NCBI GenBank assembly: GCA_019242385.1
Contig: JAFAVO010000106.1
Coordinates: forward strand, 1-5,522
Length of the DNA stretch: 5,522 bases
Reading direction: 5' to 3'
DNA from: Gammaproteobacteria bacterium
GTDB lineage: Bacteria > Pseudomonadota > Gammaproteobacteria > Steroidobacterales > Steroidobacteraceae
Shown: positions 1 through 5,522 of the stretch, one piece after another
How positions within the stretch are numbered: position 1 is the stretch's first letter
Layout: each line of letters opens with the position of its first letter
Made by a program: the position numbers and the translations under genes
Notes under the pieces: model-generated
The model's database searches: none
The model's input: the letters and a program-made list of their open reading frames with translations, nothing else
What the model was told of the DNA's origin: nothing

Positions 1-1
1 T

Positions 2-613
2 CGGCTCTGGAAGCGCTTCACACTGGCGCTCGCCAATCTGCGGCCGGGGCAGCGCGCGCTGGATGTCGCCGGAGGCAGCGGCGATCTCGCCGCGGGACTC
101 GCGCGCCAGGTCGGCCCGCGCGGCTTCGTGGTGCTGAGCGACATCAACGCCAGCATGCTGGCGCGCGGGCGCGACCGGCTCATCGATGCCGGCCTGGTGG
201 GCAACGTGGGGTTCGTGCAGGCGGACGCCCAGCGCCTGCCATTCCCCGACCGGAGCTTCGATTGCGTCACCATCGGCTTCGGCCTGCGCAACGTCACCGA
301 CAAGGCAGCGGCGCTCGGCGCCATGCAGCGCGTGCTCAAGCCTGGCGGACAGCTGCTGGTGCTCGAGTTCTCCCAGCCGCGGCTGCCGGGGCTCCAGTCG
401 CTCTACGACGCGTATTCGTTCCGCGTCCTGCCCTGGCTCGGCCGGGTCGTCGCGCGCGATGAGGCGAGCTATCGCTATCTCGCGGAATCGATTCGCATGC
501 ACCCCGACGCCGATGCCCTGCTGAGGATGCTGCAGGAGGCCGGACTCGAAGGCTGCCGGTATCACTCGCTCGCCGGCGGCATCGTGGCGGTCCATCGCGG
601 TTACCGATGCTGA
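2..613 (+). CDS. ubiE: UbiE/COQ5 C-methyltransferase, 5' end truncated by the window
   Basis: This enzyme transfers a methyl group from S-adenosylmethionine to the benzoquinol ring in ubiquinone synthesis, and to demethylmenaquinol in organisms that make menaquinone. The frame is open from base 2, giving 203 visible residues. The first visible residues (RLWKRFT) align with residue 49 of the 251-residue E. coli UbiE, so about 48 N-terminal residues lie outside the window. Visible family marks are the SAM-binding glycine-rich motif I (DVAGGSGDL, visible residues 21-29), the acidic residue after strand 2 (D47 in LSDIN), the FGLRNVTDK block, LKPGG, the AYSF-VLP segment, and SYRYLAESIRMHPD followed by a C-terminal HRGY close to the E. 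coli end. The stop codon overlaps the ubiJ start by 7 nt, which suggests translational coupling. No frame damage is seen. The identity is recognised from motifs and is very secure. Confidence 0.96.
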   Translation, partial: RLWKRFTLALANLRPGQRALDVAGGSGDLAAGLARQVGPRGFVVLSDINASMLARGRDRLIDAGLVGNVGFVQADAQRLPFPDRSFDCVTIGFGLRNVTDKAAALGAMQRVLKPGGQLLVLEFSQPRLPGLQSLYDAYSFRVLPWLGRVVARDEASYRYLAESIRMHPDADALLRMLQEAGLEGCRYHSLAGGIVAVHRGYRC

Positions 614-1200
614 GCGCGACGCTCGAGAAGCTGCTGAATCGCGGCCTGCCGCGCTCGCCGCGCGCGCGGCAGCTGTGTGCGGCGCTTGCCGGCCGCAGCG
701 TGGCGATCGTGGTGCCGGACATCGTGCGGGTGCGGGTGACATCGACGGGTCAGACGCTCGCGGTGACGCAGGACGACGCGCCCGCCGATGCAGTGATCAG
801 CGGCGGGCTGCTGAGCCTTCTGGCGCTCACCGGTGAGTCCGCGCAGACAGTGATCCAGCGCGGCGAAGTCTCGATCAGCGGTGACAGCGAGCTCGCACAG
901 AGCTTCCGTGAGCTGGCACAGCTGCTGCGGCCGGACCCCGAAGAGGAGCTGTCGCTGCTGATCGGCGATGTCCCGGCCCACCAGCTGGGGCGGCTCGCGC
1001 GGCTCGGCGCCTCGCTCGGTGCGCGCATGGTGGACACGACGCTGCGTAACCTCGGCGAGTACTGGGCGCACGAGCGCGGCGATCTGGTCTCGCGCAACGA
1101 GGGCGAGCAGTTCCTGCGCGGCGTCGATGCGCTGCGCGAGGGTGTTGACCGGCTGCAGGCGCGTCTCGACCTGCTCGCGCAGCGCCGCGGCGCCTCGTGA
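607..1200 (+). CDS. ubiJ: UbiJ, SCP2-domain ubiquinone biosynthesis accessory factor
   Basis: UbiJ (formerly YigP) is a non-catalytic, lipid-binding accessory protein of the soluble Ubi metabolon and is needed for aerobic ubiquinone synthesis in E. coli. The 197-residue product matches the family's usual size of about 200 residues. Residues 1-110 form the SCP2-like region, starting with a leucine-rich helix containing LEKLLNR and RSP. It includes the hallmark segment IQRGEVSISGDSELAQSFREL (starts at residue 83), which corresponds to the E. coli stretch IRSGELEVQGD. Residues 168-194 are a heptad-like Leu/Val/Arg-rich segment consistent with the C-terminal coiled coil of UbiJ. Overall identity to E. 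coli is low, so the call rests on this architecture plus the diagnostic position between ubiE and ubiB. The ATG lies inside the last codons of ubiE and has no obvious Shine-Dalgarno sequence, so translation probably depends on ribosomes finishing ubiE. Confidence 0.9.
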   Translation: MLSATLEKLLNRGLPRSPRARQLCAALAGRSVAIVVPDIVRVRVTSTGQTLAVTQDDAPADAVISGGLLSLLALTGESAQTVIQRGEVSISGDSELAQSFRELAQLLRPDPEEELSLLIGDVPAHQLGRLARLGASLGARMVDTTLRNLGEYWAHERGDLVSRNEGEQFLRGVDALREGVDRLQARLDLLAQRRGAS

Positions 1201-1203
1201 GGC

Positions 1204-1208
1204 GGAGG
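1204..1208 (+). promoter_or_regulatory. Shine-Dalgarno sequence of ubiB
   Basis: GGAGG lies just after the ubiJ stop codon, with 8 nt between it and the GTG at 1217. The same reading frame is open far upstream, back to 968 inside ubiJ, so this site decides the ubiB start. With the GTG at 1217, the distance to the conserved (Y/H)GLD motif is exactly that of E. coli UbiB, with glycine at residue 20 in both. Confidence 0.8.
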
Positions 1209-1216
1209 CCGGCTCC

Positions 1217-2869
1217 GTGAGGCCGCGCGTGCTGCTGCGGCTGCTGGAGATCCAGCTCGTGCTGTTGCGGCACGGACTGGATGACTACGTCCGCGCGACG
1301 CACCTGTACCGGCCGCTGCGCTTCCTGTTCTTCCTCTCGCCGCTCGTCTGGTTCGAGCGCCGCCGCAGGGTGACGCGCGGCGCACGCCTGCGCCGGGCGC
1401 TGGAGGAGCTCGGCCCCATTTTCGTCAAGTTCGGACAGGCGGTCTCCACCCGCCGCGATCTGCTGCCTGCGGACATCGCCGAGGAGCTCGCCCTGCTGCA
1501 GGACCGGGTGCCGCCTTTTCCGGGGTCGATCGCCCGCGGGCTGATCGAGCAGGCGTACGGCCAGCCGCTCGGGCAGGTATTCGAGGTGTTCGAGGAGACT
1601 CCGCTCGCGGCGGCCTCCATAGCCCAGGTGCACGCGGCACGCCTGCCCGGAGGGCAGGAAGTGGTAGTGAAGGTGCTGCGCCCGGGCATGCGCGCGATGA
1701 TCGAGCGTGATCTCGAGGTGCTGTACGCGCTCGCCGATCTCGCCCACCGCTACTGGCGCGAGGGGCGGCGCCTGCGGCCGCGCGAGATCGTCGCGGAGTA
1801 CCAGAAGACCGTGCTCGATGAGCTCGACCTCATGCGCGAGGCCGCCAATGCCTCGCAGCTCAAGCGCAACTTCGCGGGCTCGGACCTGCTGTACGTGCCG
1901 GAGGTGTACTGGGACTACTGCCGCAACGATGTCATGGTGATGGAGCGCATCCACGGGGTGCCGATCAGCGACCTCGCGCGGTTGCGCACGGCCGGCACCA
2001 ACATCCGCCAGCTCGCCGAGAACGGCGTGCGCATCTTCTTCACCCAGGTGTTCCGCCACAATTTCTTCCATGCCGACATGCATCCGGGAAACATCTTCGT
2101 GCTGATCGAGGACCCGCTGCGGCCGCGCTACGCGGCGGTTGATTTCGGCATCGTCGGTACCCTCGACCCGCGCGATCAGTACTATCTCGCCGAGAACTTC
2201 ATGGCGGTGTTCGAGCGCGACTACCGGCGTGTGGCACAGCTGCACCTCGAGTCGGGCTGGGTGCCGGCGCACACCCGCATCGATGAGATGGAATCCGCGG
2301 TGCGCACCGTGTGCGAGCCGATCTTCGATCGGCCGTTGAAGGATATCTCCTTCGGCCGCATATTGTTGCGGCTGTTCGAGATCTCGCGGCGCTTCAACAT
2401 GCAGATCCAGCCGCAGCTCATGCTGCTGCAGAAGACACTGCTGAACGTGGAAGGACTCGGCCGGGACCTGTACCCCGACCTGGACGTGTGGGCGACGGCG
2501 ACACCGATCCTGCGCGAATGGATGCGCGAGCGCACCAGCGTGCGCGCACTCGCGCGCGAGCTGCGCGTCCGCCTGCCCGGGCTCATGGAAGCCGCGCGCG
2601 GCCTGCCGGCCTTGCTCGGCGGCATGGTGGAGCGGGAACTCTCCGGAGCGCGCTCGCCGCGTGCGACGGTGGCTGCGCCCGATGCGCTCGAGCTGCGCGC
2701 AGCGCTCGCACACGCCGCGCGGCGGCGCGATGCGGTGATCCTCGGCGCGGCAGTGCTGCTCGGCGCGCTCGTGTGGCTCGCCGTAGCGCGCGAGCCGGCG
2801 TGGATCGGCTGGGCGCTGCTGGCTGCGGGCGGTACCGGGGTGGTCTACGGGTTGTGGCGCTCTAACTAA
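1217..2869 (+). CDS. ubiB: UbiB, atypical protein-kinase-like ATPase for ubiquinone biosynthesis
   Basis: UbiB belongs to the ABC1/ADCK/COQ8 family of membrane-anchored atypical kinases whose ATPase activity supports the hydroxylation stage of ubiquinone synthesis. The product has 550 residues against about 546 in E. coli and is collinear with it. Family features are the KxGQ motif (K71-Q74, after ELGPIFV), STRRDLLP, the alanine-rich nucleotide loop that replaces the kinase P-loop (LAAASIAQVH, 130-139), the ATP-site lysine K152 in VVVKVLRP, the catalytic HADMHPGN (285-292) and the metal-binding DFG (309-311; E. coli has DCG). Conserved downstream blocks are RTVCEPIF, RRFNMQIQPQ and LLQKTLLNVEG. 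Two hydrophobic segments at about 506-523 and 526-546 form the C-terminal membrane anchor. A less conserved Ala/Arg-rich linker (about 474-505) precedes them. The GTG start is chosen from the GGAGG at 1204 and the E. coli alignment. The longer frame from 968 would only extend back through ubiJ. The TAA stop abuts the next gene. Confidence 0.97.
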   Translation: MRPRVLLRLLEIQLVLLRHGLDDYVRATHLYRPLRFLFFLSPLVWFERRRRVTRGARLRRALEELGPIFVKFGQAVSTRRDLLPADIAEELALLQDRVPPFPGSIARGLIEQAYGQPLGQVFEVFEETPLAAASIAQVHAARLPGGQEVVVKVLRPGMRAMIERDLEVLYALADLAHRYWREGRRLRPREIVAEYQKTVLDELDLMREAANASQLKRNFAGSDLLYVPEVYWDYCRNDVMVMERIHGVPISDLARLRTAGTNIRQLAENGVRIFFTQVFRHNFFHADMHPGNIFVLIEDPLRPRYAAVDFGIVGTLDPRDQYYLAENFMAVFERDYRRVAQLHLESGWVPAHTRIDEMESAVRTVCEPIFDRPLKDISFGRILLRLFEISRRFNMQIQPQLMLLQKTLLNVEGLGRDLYPDLDVWATATPILREWMRERTSVRALARELRVRLPGLMEAARGLPALLGGMVERELSGARSPRATVAAPDALELRAALAHAARRRDAVILGAAVLLGALVWLAVAREPAWIGWALLAAGGTGVVYGLWRSN

Positions 2870-4243
2870 GTGCAACGCTCGCTCACCGAAGGCGCGATTC
2901 CGATCGGCCTGTTTCGCTTCGCGCTGCCGATTCTGTTCGCCAACGTCCTGCAGTCGCTCAACGGCTCGGTCAACTCCATCTGGGTCGGGCGCTTTCTCGG
3001 CGAAGCCGCGCTGACCGCCACCTCCAACGCCAATACGGTGATGTTCCTGCTGATCGGCGCGGCTTTCGGCATCGCCATGGCGGCCACCATCGTCATAGGG
3101 CAGCACATCGGCGCCAACAACCTGCGCGAGACCAAGCGGGTCGTCGGCACCAGCGCCAGCTTCTTCGCCGGGATTTCCGTCGCCATGGCGATCGCCGGCC
3201 TGCTGCTGTGCCGCCCGCTGCTCATAGCGATGAGCACGCCCGCCGACTCACTGCCGCTGGCGGTCGCCTACATGCGCGTCATCTTCCTGGCGCTGCCCTG
3301 GCTCTATATGTACGCCTTCGTCATGGCCGTGCTGCGCGGGGCCGGCGATGCCAAGACCCCGTTCTATTTCATGCTGCTCTCGGTCGGCATCGACATCGCG
3401 CTCAACCCGGTGTTCATCTTCGGGCTCGGGCCGGTGCCGCGCCTCGGCATCGCCGGCTCGGCGCTCGCCACCTTCATCGCCCAGGCAGTCAGCCTCACCG
3501 CGCTCATCCGCCATCTCTATCGCCGCCATCACATCCTGTGCCTGCACCGCAGCGAGCTGCCCTTCCTCAAGCCGGACGGCGCCCTGGTGGGTGTGCTGGT
3601 GAGGAAGGGCATCCCCATGAGCGCGCAGCTGCTGGTCATATCGCTGAGCGGGGTGCTCATGATCACGCTCGTCAACCGCTTCGGAGTCGATACCACCGCC
3701 GCCTTCGGCGCGGCACTGCAGATCTGGAACTACATCCAGATGCCGGCGTTCGCCGTGGGCATGGCGGTGTCCGCCATGACCGCTCAGAACGTCGGCGCGC
3801 ACAAGTGGGATCGCGTCGCCAGCATCGCGCGCGTCGGGGTGCTCTACAGCGTGCTGCTCACCGGCTCGATCGTGCTGACGATCGAGGCGCTCAACACCCG
3901 GATCTTCGGCCTGTTCCTGCCGAGTGGGTCCAATGCTCTGGCGATCGCGAGCCACATGAACCGTATCGTGACCCCGTCCTTCGTTTTCTTCGGCGTCTCG
4001 CTCACGCTTTTCGGCGTGGTGCGCGCCACCGGCGCGGTGATGGCTCCGCTCCTCATCCTCACCATCTCGCTCCTCGCGGTGCGCTTTCCGTTCGCCGAGG
4101 CGCTCCTCGCGCGCTACCAGGTGGATGCGGTCTGGTGGAGCTTCCCGGTTTCCTCACTGCTCGCAGCGGTACTGGCGGTGCTGTACTACCGCTATGGCGA
4201 CTGGCGCCACGCCCGCATGACAGTGCCGGCGCGCGCACCCTGA
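2870..4243 (+). CDS. MATE-family multidrug/cation antiporter (two MatE domains)
   Basis: This is an inner-membrane efflux transporter of the multidrug and toxin extrusion family, which exports organic cations or drugs in exchange for Na+ or H+. The 457-residue length fits the family. The protein is hydrophobic throughout, with about 12 predicted membrane segments in two halves (roughly 1-220 and 240-445). Recognisable blocks are the N-terminal LTEGAI-LFRFALPILFANVLQSL, NSIWVGRFLGEAALTA, LRGAGDAKTP (155-164), IALNPVFIFGLG (176-187), and in the second half QIWNYIQMPAF and SAMTAQNVGA (301-310). The GTG start follows the ubiB TAA with no spacer and no clear ribosome binding site, so it is probably translated by reinitiation. 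The start is supported by the N-terminal LTEGxI motif, typical of MATE proteins, only a few residues in. Subfamily (NorM, DinF or other) and substrate cannot be settled by eye. Co-transcription with ubiB is inferred from spacing alone. Confidence 0.93.
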   Translation: MQRSLTEGAIPIGLFRFALPILFANVLQSLNGSVNSIWVGRFLGEAALTATSNANTVMFLLIGAAFGIAMAATIVIGQHIGANNLRETKRVVGTSASFFAGISVAMAIAGLLLCRPLLIAMSTPADSLPLAVAYMRVIFLALPWLYMYAFVMAVLRGAGDAKTPFYFMLLSVGIDIALNPVFIFGLGPVPRLGIAGSALATFIAQAVSLTALIRHLYRRHHILCLHRSELPFLKPDGALVGVLVRKGIPMSAQLLVISLSGVLMITLVNRFGVDTTAAFGAALQIWNYIQMPAFAVGMAVSAMTAQNVGAHKWDRVASIARVGVLYSVLLTGSIVLTIEALNTRIFGLFLPSGSNALAIASHMNRIVTPSFVFFGVSLTLFGVVRATGAVMAPLLILTISLLAVRFPFAEALLARYQVDAVWWSFPVSSLLAAVLAVLYYRYGDWRHARMTVPARAP

Positions 4244-4274
4244 GAAGGAAAGTGCCGGTGCGCGCCCCCCTGAG
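4222..4274 (+). repeat. Short imperfect direct repeat across the MATE stop codon
   Basis: A 23-base unit at 4222-4244 (beginning AGTGCCGGCGCGCGC and ending CCCTGAG) recurs at 4251-4274 with one substitution and a one-base length change in the C run. The copies are offset by 29-30 bases. The first copy encodes the last residues and TGA stop of the MATE protein; the second lies in the 49-base gap before the convergent gene. It looks like a small local tandem duplication. No mobile-element ends are associated with it. Confidence 0.6.
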
Positions 4275-4292
4275 GCGAGAGTCCCCGGCAGC

Positions 4293-5018
4293 TCACCTCG
4301 GCGGGAGTTCGCTCACCGTTGCTGCACGCGGCTCGATCCACAACGCGCGCGCACGGCCGCACAGCTCGCCCTTGCCATCGAAGAGCGCCGTGCCGGCCTC
4401 GTGCTTGCGCCCACTGCCGCTCAGACGCCAGCCGGTGAGCGTGCAGGACTCGCCGATGTGCACGCGCCGGTCGACGTGCGCGGCGAACTCCGCGAGCAGC
4501 ATCATGCGGTCATCGGGCGCGACCGCGTAGTAGCCCGGGCAGTCGAGCGCGGCCGACATGAACTCGGCGCGGACCTTGCCATCGCCCGCATCGAGCGAGG
4601 CGTCGGGCACCCATGGCGCGGCGACGATGCCTCGCTCGGCGATGGGGCCCGCAAATATGCGCAGGCCATCCCCGCGGGCGCGTTGAGTACCGCACACGAA
4701 GCAGCCCGGAAAGCGGTGCTGGCGGAAGCCCGCGTAGTGGCGCGAGGCCTCGACCGCCTCGAGGTAATCAGGAGCCGGCGGCACGGTGAGTGCCAGCACC
4801 TCCGGGTGCGCCTCGCCGATCGGCTCTTGCCCGCGCAGCACGCGCAGACCGCCGTCCTCCAGAGTGCTCACTGCGAGTGCCGTCTCGAGCGGCGGCGGTT
4901 TGAGGAGCCGCACGCTCACGGTGCGGTCTGCGAGCGTCGCCACGAGTCCCGCGAAATAGCCGCCGTTGGAGGAATCGGACGGGCCGCGGAAGCGTGTGGC
5001 GATGAAGACGCTCTGCAT
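4293..5018 (-). CDS. Hotdog-fold, thioesterase-like protein with a CxxC motif; function unassigned
   Basis: The 241-residue product resembles acyl-CoA thioesterase-like proteins of the hotdog superfamily, often annotated only as hypothetical. The N-terminal part (about 5-80) starts with an RGPSDSSNGGYFAGLVA segment. Its N-GGY-G pattern fits the start of the central hotdog helix, and strand-like stretches follow. The middle carries FPGCFVCGTQR--GDGLRIF (104-122), with C106 and C109 as a CxxC pair and H101 nearby. The C-terminal part (about 146-230) contains a second likely hotdog half, with AALDCPGYYA as a helix candidate and the strand pattern GTALFDGKGELCGRARALWIEP. It could therefore be a double-hotdog protein. 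No signal peptide or membrane segment is seen, so it is probably cytoplasmic. The ATG is preceded only by a weak GGGGA about 13 nt upstream. It is transcribed convergently with the MATE gene and separated from its upstream neighbour by a terminator, so it is likely monocistronic. That it is a gene is secure. The fold call is from pattern recognition, and substrate and activity are unknown. Confidence 0.78.
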   Translation of the reverse strand: MQSVFIATRFRGPSDSSNGGYFAGLVATLADRTVSVRLLKPPPLETALAVSTLEDGGLRVLRGQEPIGEAHPEVLALTVPPAPDYLEAVEASRHYAGFRQHRFPGCFVCGTQRARGDGLRIFAGPIAERGIVAAPWVPDASLDAGDGKVRAEFMSAALDCPGYYAVAPDDRMMLLAEFAAHVDRRVHIGESCTLTGWRLSGSGRKHEAGTALFDGKGELCGRARALWIEPRAATVSELPPR

Positions 5019-5083
5019 GGAAGCATCAGGATCCCCGTTTCGGCTGGCGCAGGCAAATACCGGAGGTCAATTGCGCTGACTGC

Positions 5084-5115
5084 AAAAAAGAAGGGCGGGT
5101 TCTCACCCGCCCTTC
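5084..5115 (-). terminator. Intrinsic terminator of the right-edge minus-strand gene
   Basis: An 11-base perfect inverted repeat (5090-5100 with 5105-5115) flanks a four-base loop. Read on the minus strand, the stem GAAGGGCGGGT pairs with ACCCGCCCTTC around a GAGA loop (a GNRA tetraloop), followed at once by six T residues (A run at 5084-5089 on the plus strand). It starts 24 nt after the stop codon of the gene ending at 5140. The T-run is on one side only, so it terminates minus-strand transcription and should insulate the hotdog gene downstream. Confidence 0.93.
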
Positions 5116-5139
5116 GGCAATCAGCCGGCAACTGTCGTG

Positions 5140-5522
5140 TCAGTCGTCGTCCTCGTGTTCACCGGCCGGACAGGGGTTGTACGGCAATGTGCGGTGGAAG
5201 TTCTCGTAGATGTATTGCGGCTTGAAATTCGGCGCCGGGTAGAAGTTGGCCAGAATCGGACCATACTCGGTCGTCGAGTTCCCGCCGAAGTCGTTCGTGG
5301 TCCCGGGAAGGAACCTGCCGCCCTCCCGCCACACGCACTTGCCGTCATGGTTATGCGTGCTGAAGATCGGGTAGAAGTCTGCGCCGACTGGCGGGTTGAC
5401 GCAGCCTGCCCCCGGGTGCGGATCGGACGGATTCGACAGGTGCCGCTGGCACGGTGGATTCGTGGCGAACTCGATGCGCGGCATGTCGGTCTCGAACGCG
5501 ACGCGGCTGTAATTCTCCTTGT
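5140..5522 (-). CDS. Conserved-looking protein of unknown function, C-terminal 126 residues (5' end outside window)
   Basis: The frame is open from the right edge to a TGA at 5140-5142, and the protein begins beyond base 5522. An internal ATG at 5484 is not needed as a start, because the frame continues upstream through sensible sequence (KENYSRVAFETD). The composition is unusual for the window: rich in Pro, Asn, Gly and aromatic residues, poor in Leu and Ala, with four cysteines in CQRH, GCVNPP, KCVW and NPCP contexts and an acidic end, EHEDDD. The central part includes GADFYPIFSTHN, WREGGRFLPGTTN and FGGNSTTEYGP. Paired cysteines and Asn/Pro/aromatic richness suggest an exported, disulfide-bonded protein, but the N-terminus that would carry a signal peptide is not visible. 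I have a general impression of similar uncharacterised bacterial proteins and cannot name a family. That it is real coding sequence is supported by the distinctive protein and the strong terminator right after its stop. Confidence 0.8.
   Translation of the reverse strand, partial: KENYSRVAFETDMPRIEFATNPPCQRHLSNPSDPHPGAGCVNPPVGADFYPIFSTHNHDGKCVWREGGRFLPGTTNDFGGNSTTEYGPILANFYPAPNFKPQYIYENFHRTLPYNPCPAGEHEDDD

Noticed and set aside
968..1216. Possible N-terminal extension of ubiB upstream of the GTG at 1217
   Set aside because: The extension would overlap ubiJ, is Arg/Ser-rich with no similarity to UbiB N-termini, and ignores the GGAGG at 1204-1208. The GTG at 1217 matches the E. coli start position.
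875..3106. A 743-codon open frame on the minus strand opposite ubiJ and ubiB
   Set aside because: It lies fully antisense to strongly conserved genes. Its translation is rich in Arg, His, Ala and Gln with no recognisable domain, as expected from mirrored GC-rich codons. Long antisense frames are common at this GC content.
4244..4292. A possible terminator hairpin between the convergent genes (TGCCGG at 4253-4258 with CCGGCA at 4285-4290)
   Set aside because: The stem is only 6 bp with a loop of 26 bases and no T-run follows on either strand, so chance pairing in GC-rich sequence is more likely.
3208..4530. A 440-codon plus-strand frame overlapping the MATE gene and the convergent hotdog gene
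   Set aside because: The translation is Arg/Ala/His/Pro-rich, has no hydrophobic segments or motifs, and runs out of frame through two well-supported genes. It is a frame shadow.
5019..5083. A possible promoter for the hotdog gene (minus-strand TTGACC at 5070-5065)
   Set aside because: The -35-like hexamer is good, but no acceptable -10 hexamer lies 16-18 bases downstream (that position is GC-rich, CCAGCC). The promoter is probably in this gap but cannot be placed.
4401..5225. A 274-codon plus-strand frame opposite the hotdog gene
   Set aside because: It crosses the intergenic terminator and the start of the minus-strand gene, and has a low-complexity Arg/Ala/His composition with no motif. 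The minus-strand reading has coherent hotdog patterns instead.

Overview
The window reads as an ordinary chromosomal segment of a GC-rich proteobacterium, most likely a gammaproteobacterium. The evidence is the aerobic ubiquinone gene order ubiE-ubiJ-ubiB, with UbiE and UbiB products that follow the Escherichia coli proteins closely over their whole visible length. The high GC content and strong G/C preference at third codon positions suggest a Nevskiales/Steroidobacter/Xanthomonadales-like lineage. That finer placement is a guess, not something the sequence proves.

Layout. Positions 2-4243 form one compact plus-strand block of four genes: ubiE (5' end cut off by the window), ubiJ (7 nt overlap with ubiE), ubiB (16 nt after ubiJ, with a clear ribosome binding site) and a MATE-family multidrug/cation antiporter whose GTG start directly follows the ubiB TAA. 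A gap of 49 bases, holding the second copy of a short imperfect direct repeat, separates this block from a convergent minus-strand gene (4293-5018) for a hotdog-fold, thioesterase-like protein. Further right is a 121-base intergenic region with a strong minus-strand intrinsic terminator (5084-5115). This ends the last gene, the C-terminal 126 residues of a cysteine-containing protein of unknown function that enters from beyond the right edge.

How the genes fit together. UbiE is the C-methyltransferase of the ubiquinone (and, where present, menaquinone) pathway. UbiJ is an SCP2-domain lipid-binding accessory factor of the soluble Ubi complex. UbiB is the membrane-anchored atypical kinase/ATPase that supports ubiquinone synthesis. 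The tight packing implies one transcript and coupled translation. The MATE gene probably rides on the same transcript, but nothing shows that it acts on quinones. The two minus-strand genes are separated by the terminator, so they are likely separate transcription units. No mobile element, CRISPR array, tRNA or rRNA was seen, and nothing points clearly to a new biological system. The least understood items are the hotdog protein with a CxxC motif and the partial right-edge protein.
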